Below are positions 1 to 8,947 of a stretch of DNA of 64,000 bases, in pieces. The stretch comes from JAPLKB01 sp964429485 (GTDB lineage: Bacteria; Desulfobacterota; Syntrophorhabdia; Syntrophorhabdales; Syntrophorhabdaceae): the NCBI GenBank assembly GCA_964429485.1, contig CAYSBW010000006.1, positions 5,556 to 69,555 on the forward strand, written 5' to 3'. How positions within the stretch are numbered: position 1 is the stretch's first letter; each line of letters opens with the position of its first letter. Both the position numbers and the translations under genes were made by a program. The notes under the pieces were generated by a model that worked only from the letters and a program-made list of their open reading frames with translations, ran no database searches and had not been told where the DNA came from.

Positions 1-692
1 TTTGCCTTCCCTACCATTCCTTCAAATTCTTCCTTGGTTGTATTACTACCCAGCATTTTTGCAGACATTTCTCCTTCTCTGGCGAAAACAAAGGGAGAAC
101 GCACTATATTTTTCAGTCCGTCAATCTCGGCAGCTCCTTCTTCAAGGTTGCTTTGAAGGCTTTTATCATGCTTTGCATCATGAAACACAAAGAGGGTCAT
201 TTTCCTGGTGTAATTATCAAAAACTATGAGCTTTTTCGGAAAGATAAACTGCATGTCGTAAAGATTCAGAACTTCTTTATTCCTGTCAGGAATACTTTCA
301 AAAAACCTCACAACATCGTAACCAACATAACCTACAGGCCCTCCTAACCGGGCAATATTATCGGGAAAACAGAAATCTTTGAATTTGTTTACAATTTTTT
401 TAAAATCCAAAAAAGGGTTTTCACTTTCAAAGGAATCTTCTATAAAACCTTTCAGAGAGACTCTGTTTCCTTTGCTTTTGAATATAAGGAATGGATCAAA
501 TCCTATAAAAGAAAATCTGCCCAGTCTTTCCCTGGCCTCAACGCTTTCAAGAAGGAATGAGGGGGATTCGGGATATGCATTTTTTAATTTCATGTAACAT
601 GATAATGGCGTATCAAGATCTGCCAGTATCTCCCTGAAAAACGGCTGTATATCGTCTTTTCCTGAATGTGTGAGAAATTCAATATAGTTCAT
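1..692 (-). CDS. trpE: Anthranilate synthase component I, N-terminal part (runs off left edge)
   Basis: First enzyme of the tryptophan branch (chorismate to anthranilate, with a glutamine amidotransferase partner). I translated the minus strand by hand: from an ATG at 692 the frame stays open to the window edge, giving about 230 residues. The stretch FLLESVEARERLGRFSFIG near residue 46 is the typical TrpE N-terminal motif; LLES is the part that binds feedback-inhibiting tryptophan. The C-terminal chorismate-binding domain is outside the window. It starts 9 bases after the tyrA stop with only a weak ribosome site, so it is probably the next gene of the aromatic operon and the rest of a trp operon may follow to the left. 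Confidence 0.9.
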   Translation of the reverse strand, partial: MNYIEFLTHSGKDDIQPFFREILADLDTPLSCYMKLKNAYPESPSFLLESVEARERLGRFSFIGFDPFLIFKSKGNRVSLKGFIEDSFESENPFLDFKKIVNKFKDFCFPDNIARLGGPVGYVGYDVVRFFESIPDRNKEVLNLYDMQFIFPKKLIVFDNYTRKMTLFVFHDAKHDKSLQSNLEEGAAEIDGLKNIVRSPFVFAREGEMSAKMLGSNTTKEEFEGMVGKA

Positions 693-701
693 AAAATTTC
701 A

Positions 702-1499
702 CTAACAGGAACCATCTTCCTGTAAAATATTTCTTCTTAATTTAGCGAAAAAACTCTCCAGCTCCTCGCTATCCTTTCCTTTTATAATATGCTTTAAAAA
801 TTCAAGCTTTGCCGTGATTCTGTCCAGTTCAGCAATGGAATGAGGGTTGAACAATATCTCTGTCAGAAGATGGTTGTCTTCTGACAGGAGGCCATTTGCT
901 ATTTTCATATGCTTTGAAAATGTCGTACCCGGGACAACCCTTTTGCCCACACAGGAAGCAAATGTGATTGAAGAAATAAAAGGAAGGGTAAGAGAATATG
1001 CCATCATTCTGTCATGTTCTTCAAATGAATATTCAAATATTTTTATTTTCAGTTTTTCAAAAAATTCTCTGAAAAAATCAGCTCCATTTCTGTCGGATTC
1101 CTTTATAATGATCGCGCTTTCTTCTTGAAGAACATTCATATCTGCAAAGGTAGGACCGAACATTGGATGAACCGACACAAACCTGAAGGGGCTTTGTTTG
1201 TAATAATCGACTATTTCTCCCTTTATTGTTGCAAGATCACAGATAATACATTCTTTTGGAATATATCGGGAAATATCCTGAAAAACAGAAACGGTCTTCT
1301 GCAAACTTACTGCATTGATTAAATAATCCGGTTTGAAAGATGCAATTTCAGCAATATTCTGAAACACAATCGTATCCTGCCCGATGAAACAATCCAGCTT
1401 CGCTTTATCAGTATCATAAACACCTGTTTCGTGACTGAATGAAAATTCCCTTGTAAGCCAGGAACCCATTTTGCCTGCGCCGATTATGACAATTTTCAT
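702..1499 (-). CDS. tyrA: Prephenate dehydrogenase family protein
   Basis: NAD(P)-dependent oxidation of prephenate (or arogenate) in tyrosine synthesis. The 265-residue protein opens with a Rossmann motif, GAGKMGS at residues 7-13, and contains the family-like stretch SVHPMFGPTFADM near residue 118. It is short for the family and shows no ACT domain after the catalytic part, so feedback control by tyrosine may be absent here and replaced by control at the operon leader. The start codon overlaps the pheA stop by one base (TAATG), typical of translational coupling. Confidence 0.88.
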   Translation of the reverse strand: MKIVIIGAGKMGSWLTREFSFSHETGVYDTDKAKLDCFIGQDTIVFQNIAEIASFKPDYLINAVSLQKTVSVFQDISRYIPKECIICDLATIKGEIVDYYKQSPFRFVSVHPMFGPTFADMNVLQEESAIIIKESDRNGADFFREFFEKLKIKIFEYSFEEHDRMMAYSLTLPFISSITFASCVGKRVVPGTTFSKHMKIANGLLSEDNHLLTEILFNPHSIAELDRITAKLEFLKHIIKGKDSEELESFFAKLRRNILQEDGSC

Positions 1500-2572
1500 T
1501 ACACCGCTCCTTTAAATGATTTGTAACAACCGAGAAATTTGAAACTCACAGTTAAATTTTTCACTTCCTCGAGGGCAGCCGACACTGTTTCATCTTTATC
1601 CGAGCCTTCAAGGTCGAGGAAAAACACATATTTGCCGGGATCATCTTTTGCAGGTCTTGATTCTATCCTTGTAAGATTTATATTCCTGTCATAGAAATTT
1701 TTAAGAACTGTGAACAAACCGCCAACTTCATGCCTTACAGAAAATATTATTGAGCACTTATCTCCTGAATCAACAGATACCTCCCTGGACAAAACAATGA
1801 ACCTCGTGGAATTTGAACCATGGTCTTCTATGTTTTCTTTTATTATTTCAAGATTGTACAGATCGGCACAGATTTTATTGGCAATAACACCTGTAGCTTC
1901 AGGTCTCTTTTCAGACAGCATTTTTGCTGATCCGGCAGTATCATAAAAGGGCCTTGCCTCAAACCCATGCCTTAAAATAAATTTACGACATTGGGCAAGA
2001 GCCTGGGGATGGGAATAGACAACCTTCAAATCCCGGTATTCTGTTTCAGGAAGAGTAAGAAGACAATGGTGAATCGGTATGCTGATTTCTCCCACAATCT
2101 TGAGGTCAGTATTGATTAAAAGATCATTAACCTGAGTCACTGCGCCTTCAAGGGAGTTTTCAACAGGCACAATACCAAAATCAATCTGCCCTGTTTCAAC
2201 TTCATTGAAAACCTCGGCAAATTCCTTGCATGAAACCGGCACCAGTGAATTATTATGGGAAAGAGCTGCAAATTCGCTATAAGCACCGTGTTCGCCCTGG
2301 AAGCCTATAAGTTTCAGAATCTGTGTTTGGATATCCTTACTTTCATCAATTATAATTTTGTATAATCTCTCTGAAAATTCCGGTTTCAAGACATTGCGGG
2401 AACTTCTTTTCACATTTTCTATCACCTTCTGCTCACGATCATCATCGGAAATTTCATTTTTAAATTTTCTTGATCTGACAGCAAGCTCCATTCTCTGATT
2501 AAGAAGTTCAATAACACCACGGTCAATCATATCAATTTTTTTTCTTATAATATTAAGTTCTTCGTTATTCAT
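1499..2572 (-). CDS. pheA: Bifunctional chorismate mutase / prephenate dehydratase (P-protein)
   Basis: Converts chorismate to prephenate and then to phenylpyruvate. The 357 residues divide into an AroQ-type chorismate mutase at about 1-80, a prephenate dehydratase domain at about 88-265 (IGFQGEHGAYSEFA at its start and the catalytic TRF motif in NSTRFIVLSRE), and a C-terminal ACT domain with the ESRP phenylalanine-binding motif (IESRPAKDDPGKY). The domain order is the usual one for P-proteins. It overlaps aroC by four bases (ATGA), so it belongs to the same coupled operon. Confidence 0.95.
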   Translation of the reverse strand: MNNEELNIIRKKIDMIDRGVIELLNQRMELAVRSRKFKNEISDDDREQKVIENVKRSSRNVLKPEFSERLYKIIIDESKDIQTQILKLIGFQGEHGAYSEFAALSHNNSLVPVSCKEFAEVFNEVETGQIDFGIVPVENSLEGAVTQVNDLLINTDLKIVGEISIPIHHCLLTLPETEYRDLKVVYSHPQALAQCRKFILRHGFEARPFYDTAGSAKMLSEKRPEATGVIANKICADLYNLEIIKENIEDHGSNSTRFIVLSREVSVDSGDKCSIIFSVRHEVGGLFTVLKNFYDRNINLTRIESRPAKDDPGKYVFFLDLEGSDKDETVSAALEEVKNLTVSFKFLGCYKSFKGAV

Positions 2573-3585
2573 TTAAATATCCCTTCCTTATTAAAGTTGT
2601 TTTTCCATGACCCCTGCGAATGCACAAGCATCAGGTCTGCAAGTACAATCGCAGTAATAGCCTCCAAAATAACAGGCACTCTCAGTGCAATGCAGGTGTC
2701 ATGTCTTCCTGATATTTTCAGTTCCACCCTTTCATTGGTCTTAAGGTCAATCGTATGCTGGATCATCTGAATGCTTGAGGTAGGTTTTACAGCTACTTTG
2801 AAAAAAATATCATTTCCGTTTGTTATACCACCATTAATACCACCGGCATTATTTGTCCCTGTTTCACCATTTATATTGATGATCTCATCATTGCATTCGC
2901 TTCCACGCATCCTGGCACAGGAAAAACCTCCGCCAAATTCTATCCCCTTCACAGCAGGTATGGCAAAGGCCATATGGCTGATAAGAGATTCCACAGAGTC
3001 AAAAAAAGGCTCACCCAGTCCTGCAGATAAATTACAGGTTCTGCAAACCACAATCCCGCCTATGGAATCCCCGCATTCCACAGCAGACCGGACAGAAGAT
3101 GGTATATCCTGTGATCCTCCTGCTTCAATGAGTGTTGCTTCTACATTTGAAGGTTTAATAAGCAGTTTCGCTATCACTCCTGCAGCAACCAGACCGGCTG
3201 TAAGTCTTCCTGAAAAATGTCCGCTACCGCGATAGTCATTGAAGCCATCATATTTTTTCCAGGCCGTAAAATCTGCCTGCCCTGGTCTGGGAGTGTTTTT
3301 TATCCTCTCATAAGAGCTGGAATCAACATCCCTGTTATCAAAGATAATACATATGGGAGCTCCTGTTGTCCTGTTGTTAAAAATACCGCTTTTTATAACA
3401 GGTATATCCTCTTCTTTTCGGGGTGTCGTGCCTTCTATCCCACCCATTCTTCTTTTTAAATCATGTGAAAAATCCTGAACTGTAACAGGCAGGCCGGCTG
3501 GACAACCATCAACCACCACACCAACACAGGGCCCATGGGATTCTCCAAATATGGATACTCTGAAAATACGTCCGAAACTATTCAT
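2569..3585 (-). CDS. aroC: Chorismate synthase
   Basis: Last step of the common pathway: EPSP to chorismate with reduced FMN. Signature segments are visible: GESHGPCVGVVVDGCPAG at residues 14-31, RPGQADFTAWKKY near residue 102 and RGSGHFSGRLTAGLVAAG near residue 119. At 338 residues it is close to family length. It overlaps the end of aroA by 8 bases and the start of pheA by 4. The last 30 residues are divergent but the catalytic core looks complete. Confidence 0.95.
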   Translation of the reverse strand: MNSFGRIFRVSIFGESHGPCVGVVVDGCPAGLPVTVQDFSHDLKRRMGGIEGTTPRKEEDIPVIKSGIFNNRTTGAPICIIFDNRDVDSSSYERIKNTPRPGQADFTAWKKYDGFNDYRGSGHFSGRLTAGLVAAGVIAKLLIKPSNVEATLIEAGGSQDIPSSVRSAVECGDSIGGIVVCRTCNLSAGLGEPFFDSVESLISHMAFAIPAVKGIEFGGGFSCARMRGSECNDEIININGETGTNNAGGINGGITNGNDIFFKVAVKPTSSIQMIQHTIDLKTNERVELKISGRHDTCIALRVPVILEAITAIVLADLMLVHSQGSWKNNFNKEGIFK

Positions 3586-4840
3586 ATTTCACCTTCACTG
3601 AATCAAGATCTTCAAAAAATGAAGGGAAGGATTTTGAAACACAGTCCGGTCTTTCTATAATAACATCACCTTCCCCTGTAATTGCTGCAATCGCACAGGC
3701 CATTGCAATTCTGTGATCATTGTGGGAATCCACAGTGTTGCCTTTGATTTTTCCACCGACAATTTCCATTCTATTTCCGGAAATATTAATCTCGATACCA
3801 AGCTTTGAGAATTCCTCGACCAGGGCAAAGGCTCTGTTGCTTTCCTTATGCTTGAGACGATCAACTCCATGGATAATACTCGTACCAGTACAACCAGAAC
3901 CAAGTGTAACAAGTGGAGGAAAAAGATCAGGGCAATCTTCGGCATTAAATTCAAATGCCCTTAGCCTGTCCTTCTCAACGATAACATGGCCATCCTTTAC
4001 TTCCACTTTTGCTCCAGCATCAGCAATGGCGCTCATTACAGCCATGTCGGCCTGATGCGAGTCAGGATTCAAGCCTGCCACCATTATTGACCCTGCCAGG
4101 GCGCCAGCCACAAGAAAAAAAGCAGCGCCTGACCAGTCACCTTCCACATGGTAATTACAGTGTTTGTATTGCTGTTTACCTGGTATACTGAATTCACAGA
4201 AATCTCTGTCATGGATAACTGTAACACCAAAATCAGCCATTACATTGATTGTCAGTTCGATATAGGGTTTGCTCTTCAGAGCTGTAACATCAATTCTTGA
4301 GTCACCGTCACACAAAGGCAAAGCCATCAGCAATCCTGTTAAAAACTGTGAGCTTTCAGCGCCGTTTATTTTAATCTTGCCTGCTGATATCCTTCCTTTC
4401 ACCTTTATCGGGGGAAAACCTGAATCGGTAATGCATAATGCACCAAGGACAGACAATACTTCGACCATATCCATAGGCCTTTTGCGTAACGATCCTGATG
4501 CTTTAAGGATGATTTCTTCATCCAGCAATCCAGCAACAGGCGTGAACATCCTCATACACAGTCCGGATTCTCCACAGTCAATAACTCTGGATTTTATGGA
4601 TTTTTCCTTCAAACTGTTGTTGCCTTGAATAGTAACTCTCCCCTCTCCTTTATCTATCTCAGCACCGAGTGCATCTGCAATAGCAAGGGCAGATATCCCG
4701 TCTGCACAAAAAGAGGGATTTAATATTTCCGATCTGCCTGATGCCAGCAACGCTGCAGCCACAGCTCTTATCATCACGCTTTTCGAGGATGGCGCATATA
4801 AAGCGCCATTAATTTTTGAGGAACTTACCAGTTTCTTCAT
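3578..4840 (-). CDS. aroA: 3-phosphoshikimate 1-carboxyvinyltransferase (EPSP synthase)
   Basis: Joins shikimate-3-phosphate and phosphoenolpyruvate to form EPSP. The 420-residue protein has the N-terminal SSKSVMIRAVAAALL motif (substrate-binding lysine), ESGLCMRMFTPVAGLL, and the C-terminal DHRIAMACAIAA segment, which are family landmarks. The ATG is preceded by AAGGAAAG at a good distance, which supports this start even though it overlaps the end of the aroE-aroK gene by 32 bases. Confidence 0.95.
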   Translation of the reverse strand: MKKLVSSSKINGALYAPSSKSVMIRAVAAALLASGRSEILNPSFCADGISALAIADALGAEIDKGEGRVTIQGNNSLKEKSIKSRVIDCGESGLCMRMFTPVAGLLDEEIILKASGSLRKRPMDMVEVLSVLGALCITDSGFPPIKVKGRISAGKIKINGAESSQFLTGLLMALPLCDGDSRIDVTALKSKPYIELTINVMADFGVTVIHDRDFCEFSIPGKQQYKHCNYHVEGDWSGAAFFLVAGALAGSIMVAGLNPDSHQADMAVMSAIADAGAKVEVKDGHVIVEKDRLRAFEFNAEDCPDLFPPLVTLGSGCTGTSIIHGVDRLKHKESNRAFALVEEFSKLGIEINISGNRMEIVGGKIKGNTVDSHNDHRIAMACAIAAITGEGDVIIERPDCVSKSFPSFFEDLDSVKVKYE

Positions 4841-6194
4841 TTACTTTCCTTATTATTACATCCGGCTCAAGTCCTTCAGTGTTTATGATAATGTCAGAAG
4901 CAGAGGCATAAAGAGGTATCCTTGCATCGAGTATTTTTTTGATATTCGATTTCTGATCCTCATTTTGCAAAAGGGGACGACTTTTATCATTGCCTATCCT
5001 TTTTAAAACAGTATCAATATTTGCCCAAAGCCAGATAACAATGGAATTTTCCTTCAGCACATTCCTGTTATCGCTATCCAGTATCGCACCGCCACCACAG
5101 GATATTACCGTCTTTGACAAATCCCTGACATCTGCAATAGTTTCTTTTTCAATTTTTCTGAAGGATTCTTCACCCTGATTTTCAAATATCTCGGAGATGG
5201 ATTTATTGGTCTTCATTTCTATAATCTTATCAATGTCTCTATAGGACATGGACAATAGATTTGCCGTGCCGTGACCAATCGTGGATTTACCTGAAGCCAT
5301 GAAACCTATGAAGGAGATGTTATTTCTTTGAAGCCTATTTTGCCTATATACAGCCTCCTTCATGACATTCAAAGGAGGTTCCATTCCTGTAAAATGTCTG
5401 AAAGCTTCCATACCCTGAAAAAGAAGCCATTCCCTGCCATCAATTATTGTACAATTTTTCTCCATCCCATCTTTAACAAGAGCAGTTGTCACACCATAGT
5501 TGGCATCAAGGATAAACATATTCTTGTTCAGAAAATCAGGATTTATTACTCGTTCAATGGAAGACAGGCAGGATACAATAATATCCCCATCCCTGACTGT
5601 TTTATCGATTGCTTCAAATCTTGCGATTTTACACCCTGAATTATCAGAGATTTTTTTTGCTTTTTCAAATGTACGGTTTACAATCGTTGCATCGGCTCCA
5701 TCAGAAATAAGAGCGCTTATTGCTGCTTTTGCTGCACCTCCTGCTCCAAGAACAACAGCTTTTTTCCCTTTTACTTTGATTCCATTGAAAGAAAAGGCAT
5801 CCTTAACACCCTGAATATCAGTATTGAATCCATAAAGTCTACCCTTATCAACAACAACAGTATTAACAGCGCCTATTTTTTTAGCGGATTCATCCATAGC
5901 ATCAAGATAGCGGACTATATTCTCCTTGAAAGGTGAGGTTATATTAAAACCTGAAATTCCTGAATCAAGAATTCCTGTTATAACCTCTTCGGCACTGGAA
6001 GCAGCAAAACGGGTATACACAGCATCTATAGATAACTCTCTGAAAGCAGCATTGAAAATATCAGGGCTTTTACTGTGAAGAACAGGATTACCTGTAACTG
6101 CAAAAATTCTTGTTGTTTCTGTTTTTACTGTTCCATTGGTCTGATCAAACCTGTAAGTAATATCTGAATTATCAGATTTTCTTGTTCTATCCAT
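4809..6194 (-). CDS. aroE/aroK: Fused shikimate dehydrogenase / shikimate kinase
   Basis: One 461-residue protein carries two consecutive shikimate-pathway enzymes. Residues about 28-285 are shikimate dehydrogenase: NPVLHSKSP for substrate binding, the catalytic lysine in GFNITSPFK (about residue 90), the aspartate in GFNTDIQG, and the NADP loop VLGAGGAAKAA. Residues about 292-455 are shikimate kinase: P-loop GFMASGKST at 297-305, DIDKIIE, and the CGGGAI segment. The hinge is only a few residues long. It overlaps aroD by 8 bases. Both active sites look complete, so this is a functional fusion and not a broken junction. Confidence 0.93.
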   Translation of the reverse strand: MDRTRKSDNSDITYRFDQTNGTVKTETTRIFAVTGNPVLHSKSPDIFNAAFRELSIDAVYTRFAASSAEEVITGILDSGISGFNITSPFKENIVRYLDAMDESAKKIGAVNTVVVDKGRLYGFNTDIQGVKDAFSFNGIKVKGKKAVVLGAGGAAKAAISALISDGADATIVNRTFEKAKKISDNSGCKIARFEAIDKTVRDGDIIVSCLSSIERVINPDFLNKNMFILDANYGVTTALVKDGMEKNCTIIDGREWLLFQGMEAFRHFTGMEPPLNVMKEAVYRQNRLQRNNISFIGFMASGKSTIGHGTANLLSMSYRDIDKIIEMKTNKSISEIFENQGEESFRKIEKETIADVRDLSKTVISCGGGAILDSDNRNVLKENSIVIWLWANIDTVLKRIGNDKSRPLLQNEDQKSNIKKILDARIPLYASASDIIINTEGLEPDVIIRKVNEETGKFLKN

Positions 6195-6834
6195 TAGTTA
6201 AAGACCTCATAATATTTTCCAAACGCTTTTTTTCAATCTGTCCGTCAGCAGTGGATTTATTCTCAGCAGGCGATGCATAAGTAAAGAGGCTTCCCAAAAA
6301 AGGTCCTGCAATTCTTGTTATTTTTCCCTTTTCACCCATCCCCACCACTACAAGTCTGTCCTTAAAATCCTCCTGTCCCAACAATCCGATAAGTCTTGCA
6401 CTATCCGTAATATAATTGACCTTGCATGCAATTTTGGCTATGTCAGCACCTTCACTGAAACAAAGTGCGGCAATCTGTTCAAGTTTCTCGCTGTCAGGGG
6501 TTTTATCATAATCATGAAAAGACATTATTACTTTACAACCCCTTGATCGGGCTTTTTCCATAATTTCCCTTTTACCTGCAATATCCGATTCCACCTCAAT
6601 ATCCACATATTTTGCTCCCGCCTCTATCGCAGCAATCAAATATTCCTTTCTTTTACAATCATCGTGAAATCCGGGCCTGCATGTTGCGATAAACTTGACA
6701 GGCTGGGAAAAAATATCTCCAATATCATTGACCGTCAGATCCATGCAGTCCATCCTTATCTCTGCAAATGATATATCAGTTAATGCTTTAAGATAGTTAA
6801 TGTCATATTGTTCATCCATGCTGACACATATCAT
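6187..6834 (-). CDS. aroD: Type I 3-dehydroquinate dehydratase
   Basis: Dehydrates 3-dehydroquinate through a lysine Schiff base. The 215-residue protein shows the type I landmarks: EIRMDCMDL near the N-terminus, the catalytic histidine in MSFHDYDKTP (about residue 106), and the Schiff-base lysine in ADIAKIACKVN (about residue 138). The start overlaps the end of aroB by 23 bases. The alternative type II enzyme (AroQ) is unrelated in sequence and is ruled out. Confidence 0.92.
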   Translation of the reverse strand: MICVSMDEQYDINYLKALTDISFAEIRMDCMDLTVNDIGDIFSQPVKFIATCRPGFHDDCKRKEYLIAAIEAGAKYVDIEVESDIAGKREIMEKARSRGCKVIMSFHDYDKTPDSEKLEQIAALCFSEGADIAKIACKVNYITDSARLIGLLGQEDFKDRLVVVGMGEKGKITRIAGPFLGSLFTYASPAENKSTADGQIEKKRLENIMRSLTNG

Positions 6835-7849
6835 ATGCTATCTCCCTGACTGTATTTATACTGATCTTATCAATCCTTGATTCTCCTATTCCATCAAGAA
6901 GGACCGTATATATTGATTCTTCCTCTCTCTTCTTGTCTTTTCTGATTGCATCCATTATTTCTTCTGGATTACCACAAAACATGACAGGCAAGCCAAAAGA
7001 TACAAGCAATTTTTCTATTCTTTCAATATCCCCTTTCAACAACATGCCTTTGTTCCAGGAAAGCCTTGATTCCATGATCATTCCTATGCTTATTGCCTCA
7101 CCATGCCTTATACCGGCAATCTTTTCAAATGCATGACCAAATGTATGGCCGAAGTTAAGTTTTCTTCTATCACCCTTTTCTGTCTCATCTATGGAAACAA
7201 TATTCGTTTTCACTTTCAAGGAATCATAGACAATCCTCCTGATAATATCTCTGTCAAGGGACATTGCCTTTTCCACATTCTTTTCAATAAAATAAAAAAG
7301 CTCTTTATCCCCTATAAGGGCATGCTTTATAACTTCTGCAAAACCATTCCGTAACTCCGGTTCCGGGAGAGTCATAAGAGTATCAAAATCGCATATTACA
7401 AATTCAGGCTGATTGATCGTGCCAACAAGGTTTTTGTAACCATTGAAATTAACACCATTTTTTCCGCCTGTACTGGCATCAACCTGGGCAAGAAGAGTGG
7501 TCGGCACAAAGGCAAAAGGCAGACCTCTGAGATATGTAGATGCTGTAAAACCTGCAATATCACAAACAACACCCCCTCCAATACCAACTATGAAAGATGA
7601 ACGGTCGAACTCCAATTGAAGAAGACTTTTATAAATATTGTTGACTGTATCAAGTGTTTTGTGCCTTTCACCCGGTTCTATTACAACAGTTCTGAAGTCT
7701 GAAAATTTATCTCCGTACAGATTGTTTACGTTGCTGTCAGTAATTATGATAGACTTCTCGGTTCTGCAATAATCTTTGAGGTTATCGAGAGACATCCCCA
7801 AGATAATTGTACTTTTGCCTGTATTGCCGGATAAGGTAATCTGTTTCAC
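6812..7849 (-). CDS. aroB: 3-dehydroquinate synthase
   Basis: NAD- and metal-dependent cyclisation of DAHP to 3-dehydroquinate. In this 345-residue protein the central block GGGVVCDIAGFTASTYLRG, followed by PTTLLAQVDASTGGKNGVNF, is the family fingerprint, and the metal-binding histidines appear in NFGHTFGHAFE and RHGEAISIGM. The start codon overlaps the aroF stop by four bases (ATGA). Confidence 0.95.
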   Translation of the reverse strand: MKQITLSGNTGKSTIILGMSLDNLKDYCRTEKSIIITDSNVNNLYGDKFSDFRTVVIEPGERHKTLDTVNNIYKSLLQLEFDRSSFIVGIGGGVVCDIAGFTASTYLRGLPFAFVPTTLLAQVDASTGGKNGVNFNGYKNLVGTINQPEFVICDFDTLMTLPEPELRNGFAEVIKHALIGDKELFYFIEKNVEKAMSLDRDIIRRIVYDSLKVKTNIVSIDETEKGDRRKLNFGHTFGHAFEKIAGIRHGEAISIGMIMESRLSWNKGMLLKGDIERIEKLLVSFGLPVMFCGNPEEIMDAIRKDKKREEESIYTVLLDGIGESRIDKISINTVREIAYDMCQHG

Positions 7850-8658
7850 TTTGTTTCCGCCATAAATTCATGGAGCATTCTGGTTTTTTTCATCATTTCC
7901 GAGAACTGTTCCGGATTCAATGTCTGTTCTCTGTCACACAAAGCTTCTGCAGGATTAATATGAACTTCAACAATAATGCCGTCTGCACCTGCGGCTACTG
8001 CAGCAAGAGTAAGAGGTGATATCATGCTCGCCCGTCCTGTGGCATGGGAAGGATCGATAATTACAGGAAGGTGTGTAAGCTCCTTAAGTGCGGGGACAGC
8101 GCTTATATCAAGGGTATTCCTCGTATAAGTCTCAAAAGTACGAATGCCCCGTTCACAGAGAATAACATCGGGATTTCCTCCATCAAGTATGTATTCCGCA
8201 CAGTTAAGCCATTCCTCAATAGTAGAATTTAAACCCCGTTTCAATAGAATAGGTTTGTGAGCCTTACCCACTTCTTTCAAAAGAGAAAAATTCTGCATGT
8301 TTCTCGCTCCGATCTGGAGAACGTCGGCATATTCACATACCCATGGAACATCTCTTGTGTCTATTACTTCTGTAACAATAGGTAATCCGGTTTCCTCTTT
8401 TGCTTTTTTCAATATCTTCAACCCTTTTAATCCAAGTCCCTGAAAGGCATAGGGCGATGTCCTCGGTTTGAAAGCTCCTCCTCTCATCATATCGGCACCT
8501 GCTTTTTTTACTGCATGTGCAGTTTCAATGGTCTGCTTTTCATTCTCCACTGAACAGGGGCCGGCAATCACGCAAAATCCCTCCCCTATTGCTGCATCAC
8601 CTACATATATTACTGTCTTTTCATTTTCCTTTAAATTAGCCAATCTCATACCTGTCAT
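7846..8658 (-). CDS. aroF: 3-deoxy-7-phosphoheptulonate (DAHP) synthase
   Basis: First committed step: phosphoenolpyruvate plus erythrose-4-phosphate. It is of the small AroA-beta / KDO8P-synthase-like type, with VIAGPCSVE, RGGAFKPRTSPYAFQG and the C-terminal DPSHATG. I chose the ATG at 8658 (270 residues) because it has a strong GAAGGAGG ribosome site five bases upstream; an in-frame ATG at 8685 lacks one. There is no N-terminal regulatory domain, so control is probably mainly through the attenuator in front. It is the first gene of the aromatic operon. Confidence 0.95.
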   Translation of the reverse strand: MTGMRLANLKENEKTVIYVGDAAIGEGFCVIAGPCSVENEKQTIETAHAVKKAGADMMRGGAFKPRTSPYAFQGLGLKGLKILKKAKEETGLPIVTEVIDTRDVPWVCEYADVLQIGARNMQNFSLLKEVGKAHKPILLKRGLNSTIEEWLNCAEYILDGGNPDVILCERGIRTFETYTRNTLDISAVPALKELTHLPVIIDPSHATGRASMISPLTLAAVAAGADGIIVEVHINPAEALCDREQTLNPEQFSEMMKKTRMLHEFMAETK

Positions 8659-8692
8659 TTTTGCCTCCTTCATTCTGTTCTTCAAAATTTAA

Positions 8693-8734
8693 AATAAAAA
8701 AAAGGCCATGGGCTTTGCTACACCCATGGCCTTT
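8693..8734 (-). terminator. Attenuator terminator in front of aroF
   Basis: On the minus strand a perfect 12-base-pair stem (8734-8723 with 8712-8701; core GGCCATGGG) closes a 10-base loop and is followed by a run of T (eight in a row, then ATTTT). It lies between the leader-peptide stop codon and the aroF ribosome site, so it would end transcription before the operon unless disrupted. Confidence 0.92.
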
Positions 8735-8776
8735 AGAAACCTTATTCTGGCTCTAATGAGGACGAGGATGTAGCAA
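8715..8776 (-). promoter_or_regulatory. Antiterminator arms of the aromatic-operon attenuator
   Basis: The RNA segment TTGCTACATCC (8776-8766, inside the leader-peptide codons) can pair over 11 bases, with one G-U wobble, with GGGTGTAGCAA (8725-8715), which takes the loop and the GGG end of the terminator 5-prime arm. An earlier segment TAGCAG (8813-8808) can instead pair with TTGCTA (8776-8771), giving the usual 1:2 protector hairpin that encloses the aromatic codons. Pairings were found by eye; no energies were computed. Confidence 0.8.
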
Positions 8777-8827
8777 CCTGTAAAAATAAAACCACCAGCC
8801 ATAAAATCTGCTAAAATAGGTCTGCAT
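8753..8827 (-). CDS. Aromatic-operon leader peptide (24 residues)
   Basis: A 24-residue open frame, too short for routine gene calling, ending in TAG. Ten residues are aromatic (4 Phe, 4 Tyr, 2 Trp), mostly in the run YFSRFYGWWFYFYR. The ATG at 8827 is preferred over one in frame at 8845 because it follows AAGGAACAGAGG, while 8845 would lie almost at the predicted transcription start. Its stop codon is about 18 bases before the terminator stem, so a ribosome finishing the peptide would cover the antiterminator segment. The role is to report charged Phe, Tyr and Trp tRNA levels to the operon. Confidence 0.88.
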   Translation of the reverse strand: MQTYFSRFYGWWFYFYRLLHPRPH

Positions 8828-8853
8828 ATTCCTCTGTTCCTTCATTGTATTGT

Positions 8854-8883
8854 AATATATACAAATTGTTTTTTTCTTGTCAA
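8854..8883 (-). promoter_or_regulatory. Sigma-70 type promoter of the aromatic operon
   Basis: Minus strand: a consensus TTGACA (8883-8878), an 18-base spacer and TATATT (8859-8854). Transcription would start near 8847, leaving a short leader before the peptide start at 8827. Confidence 0.75.
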
Positions 8884-8947
8884 GAAAATATTTTTGTTTT
8901 TTATTCAGTTAAGCTAAAACGCACTTTAATTACAGCAAAAAAAGGTT

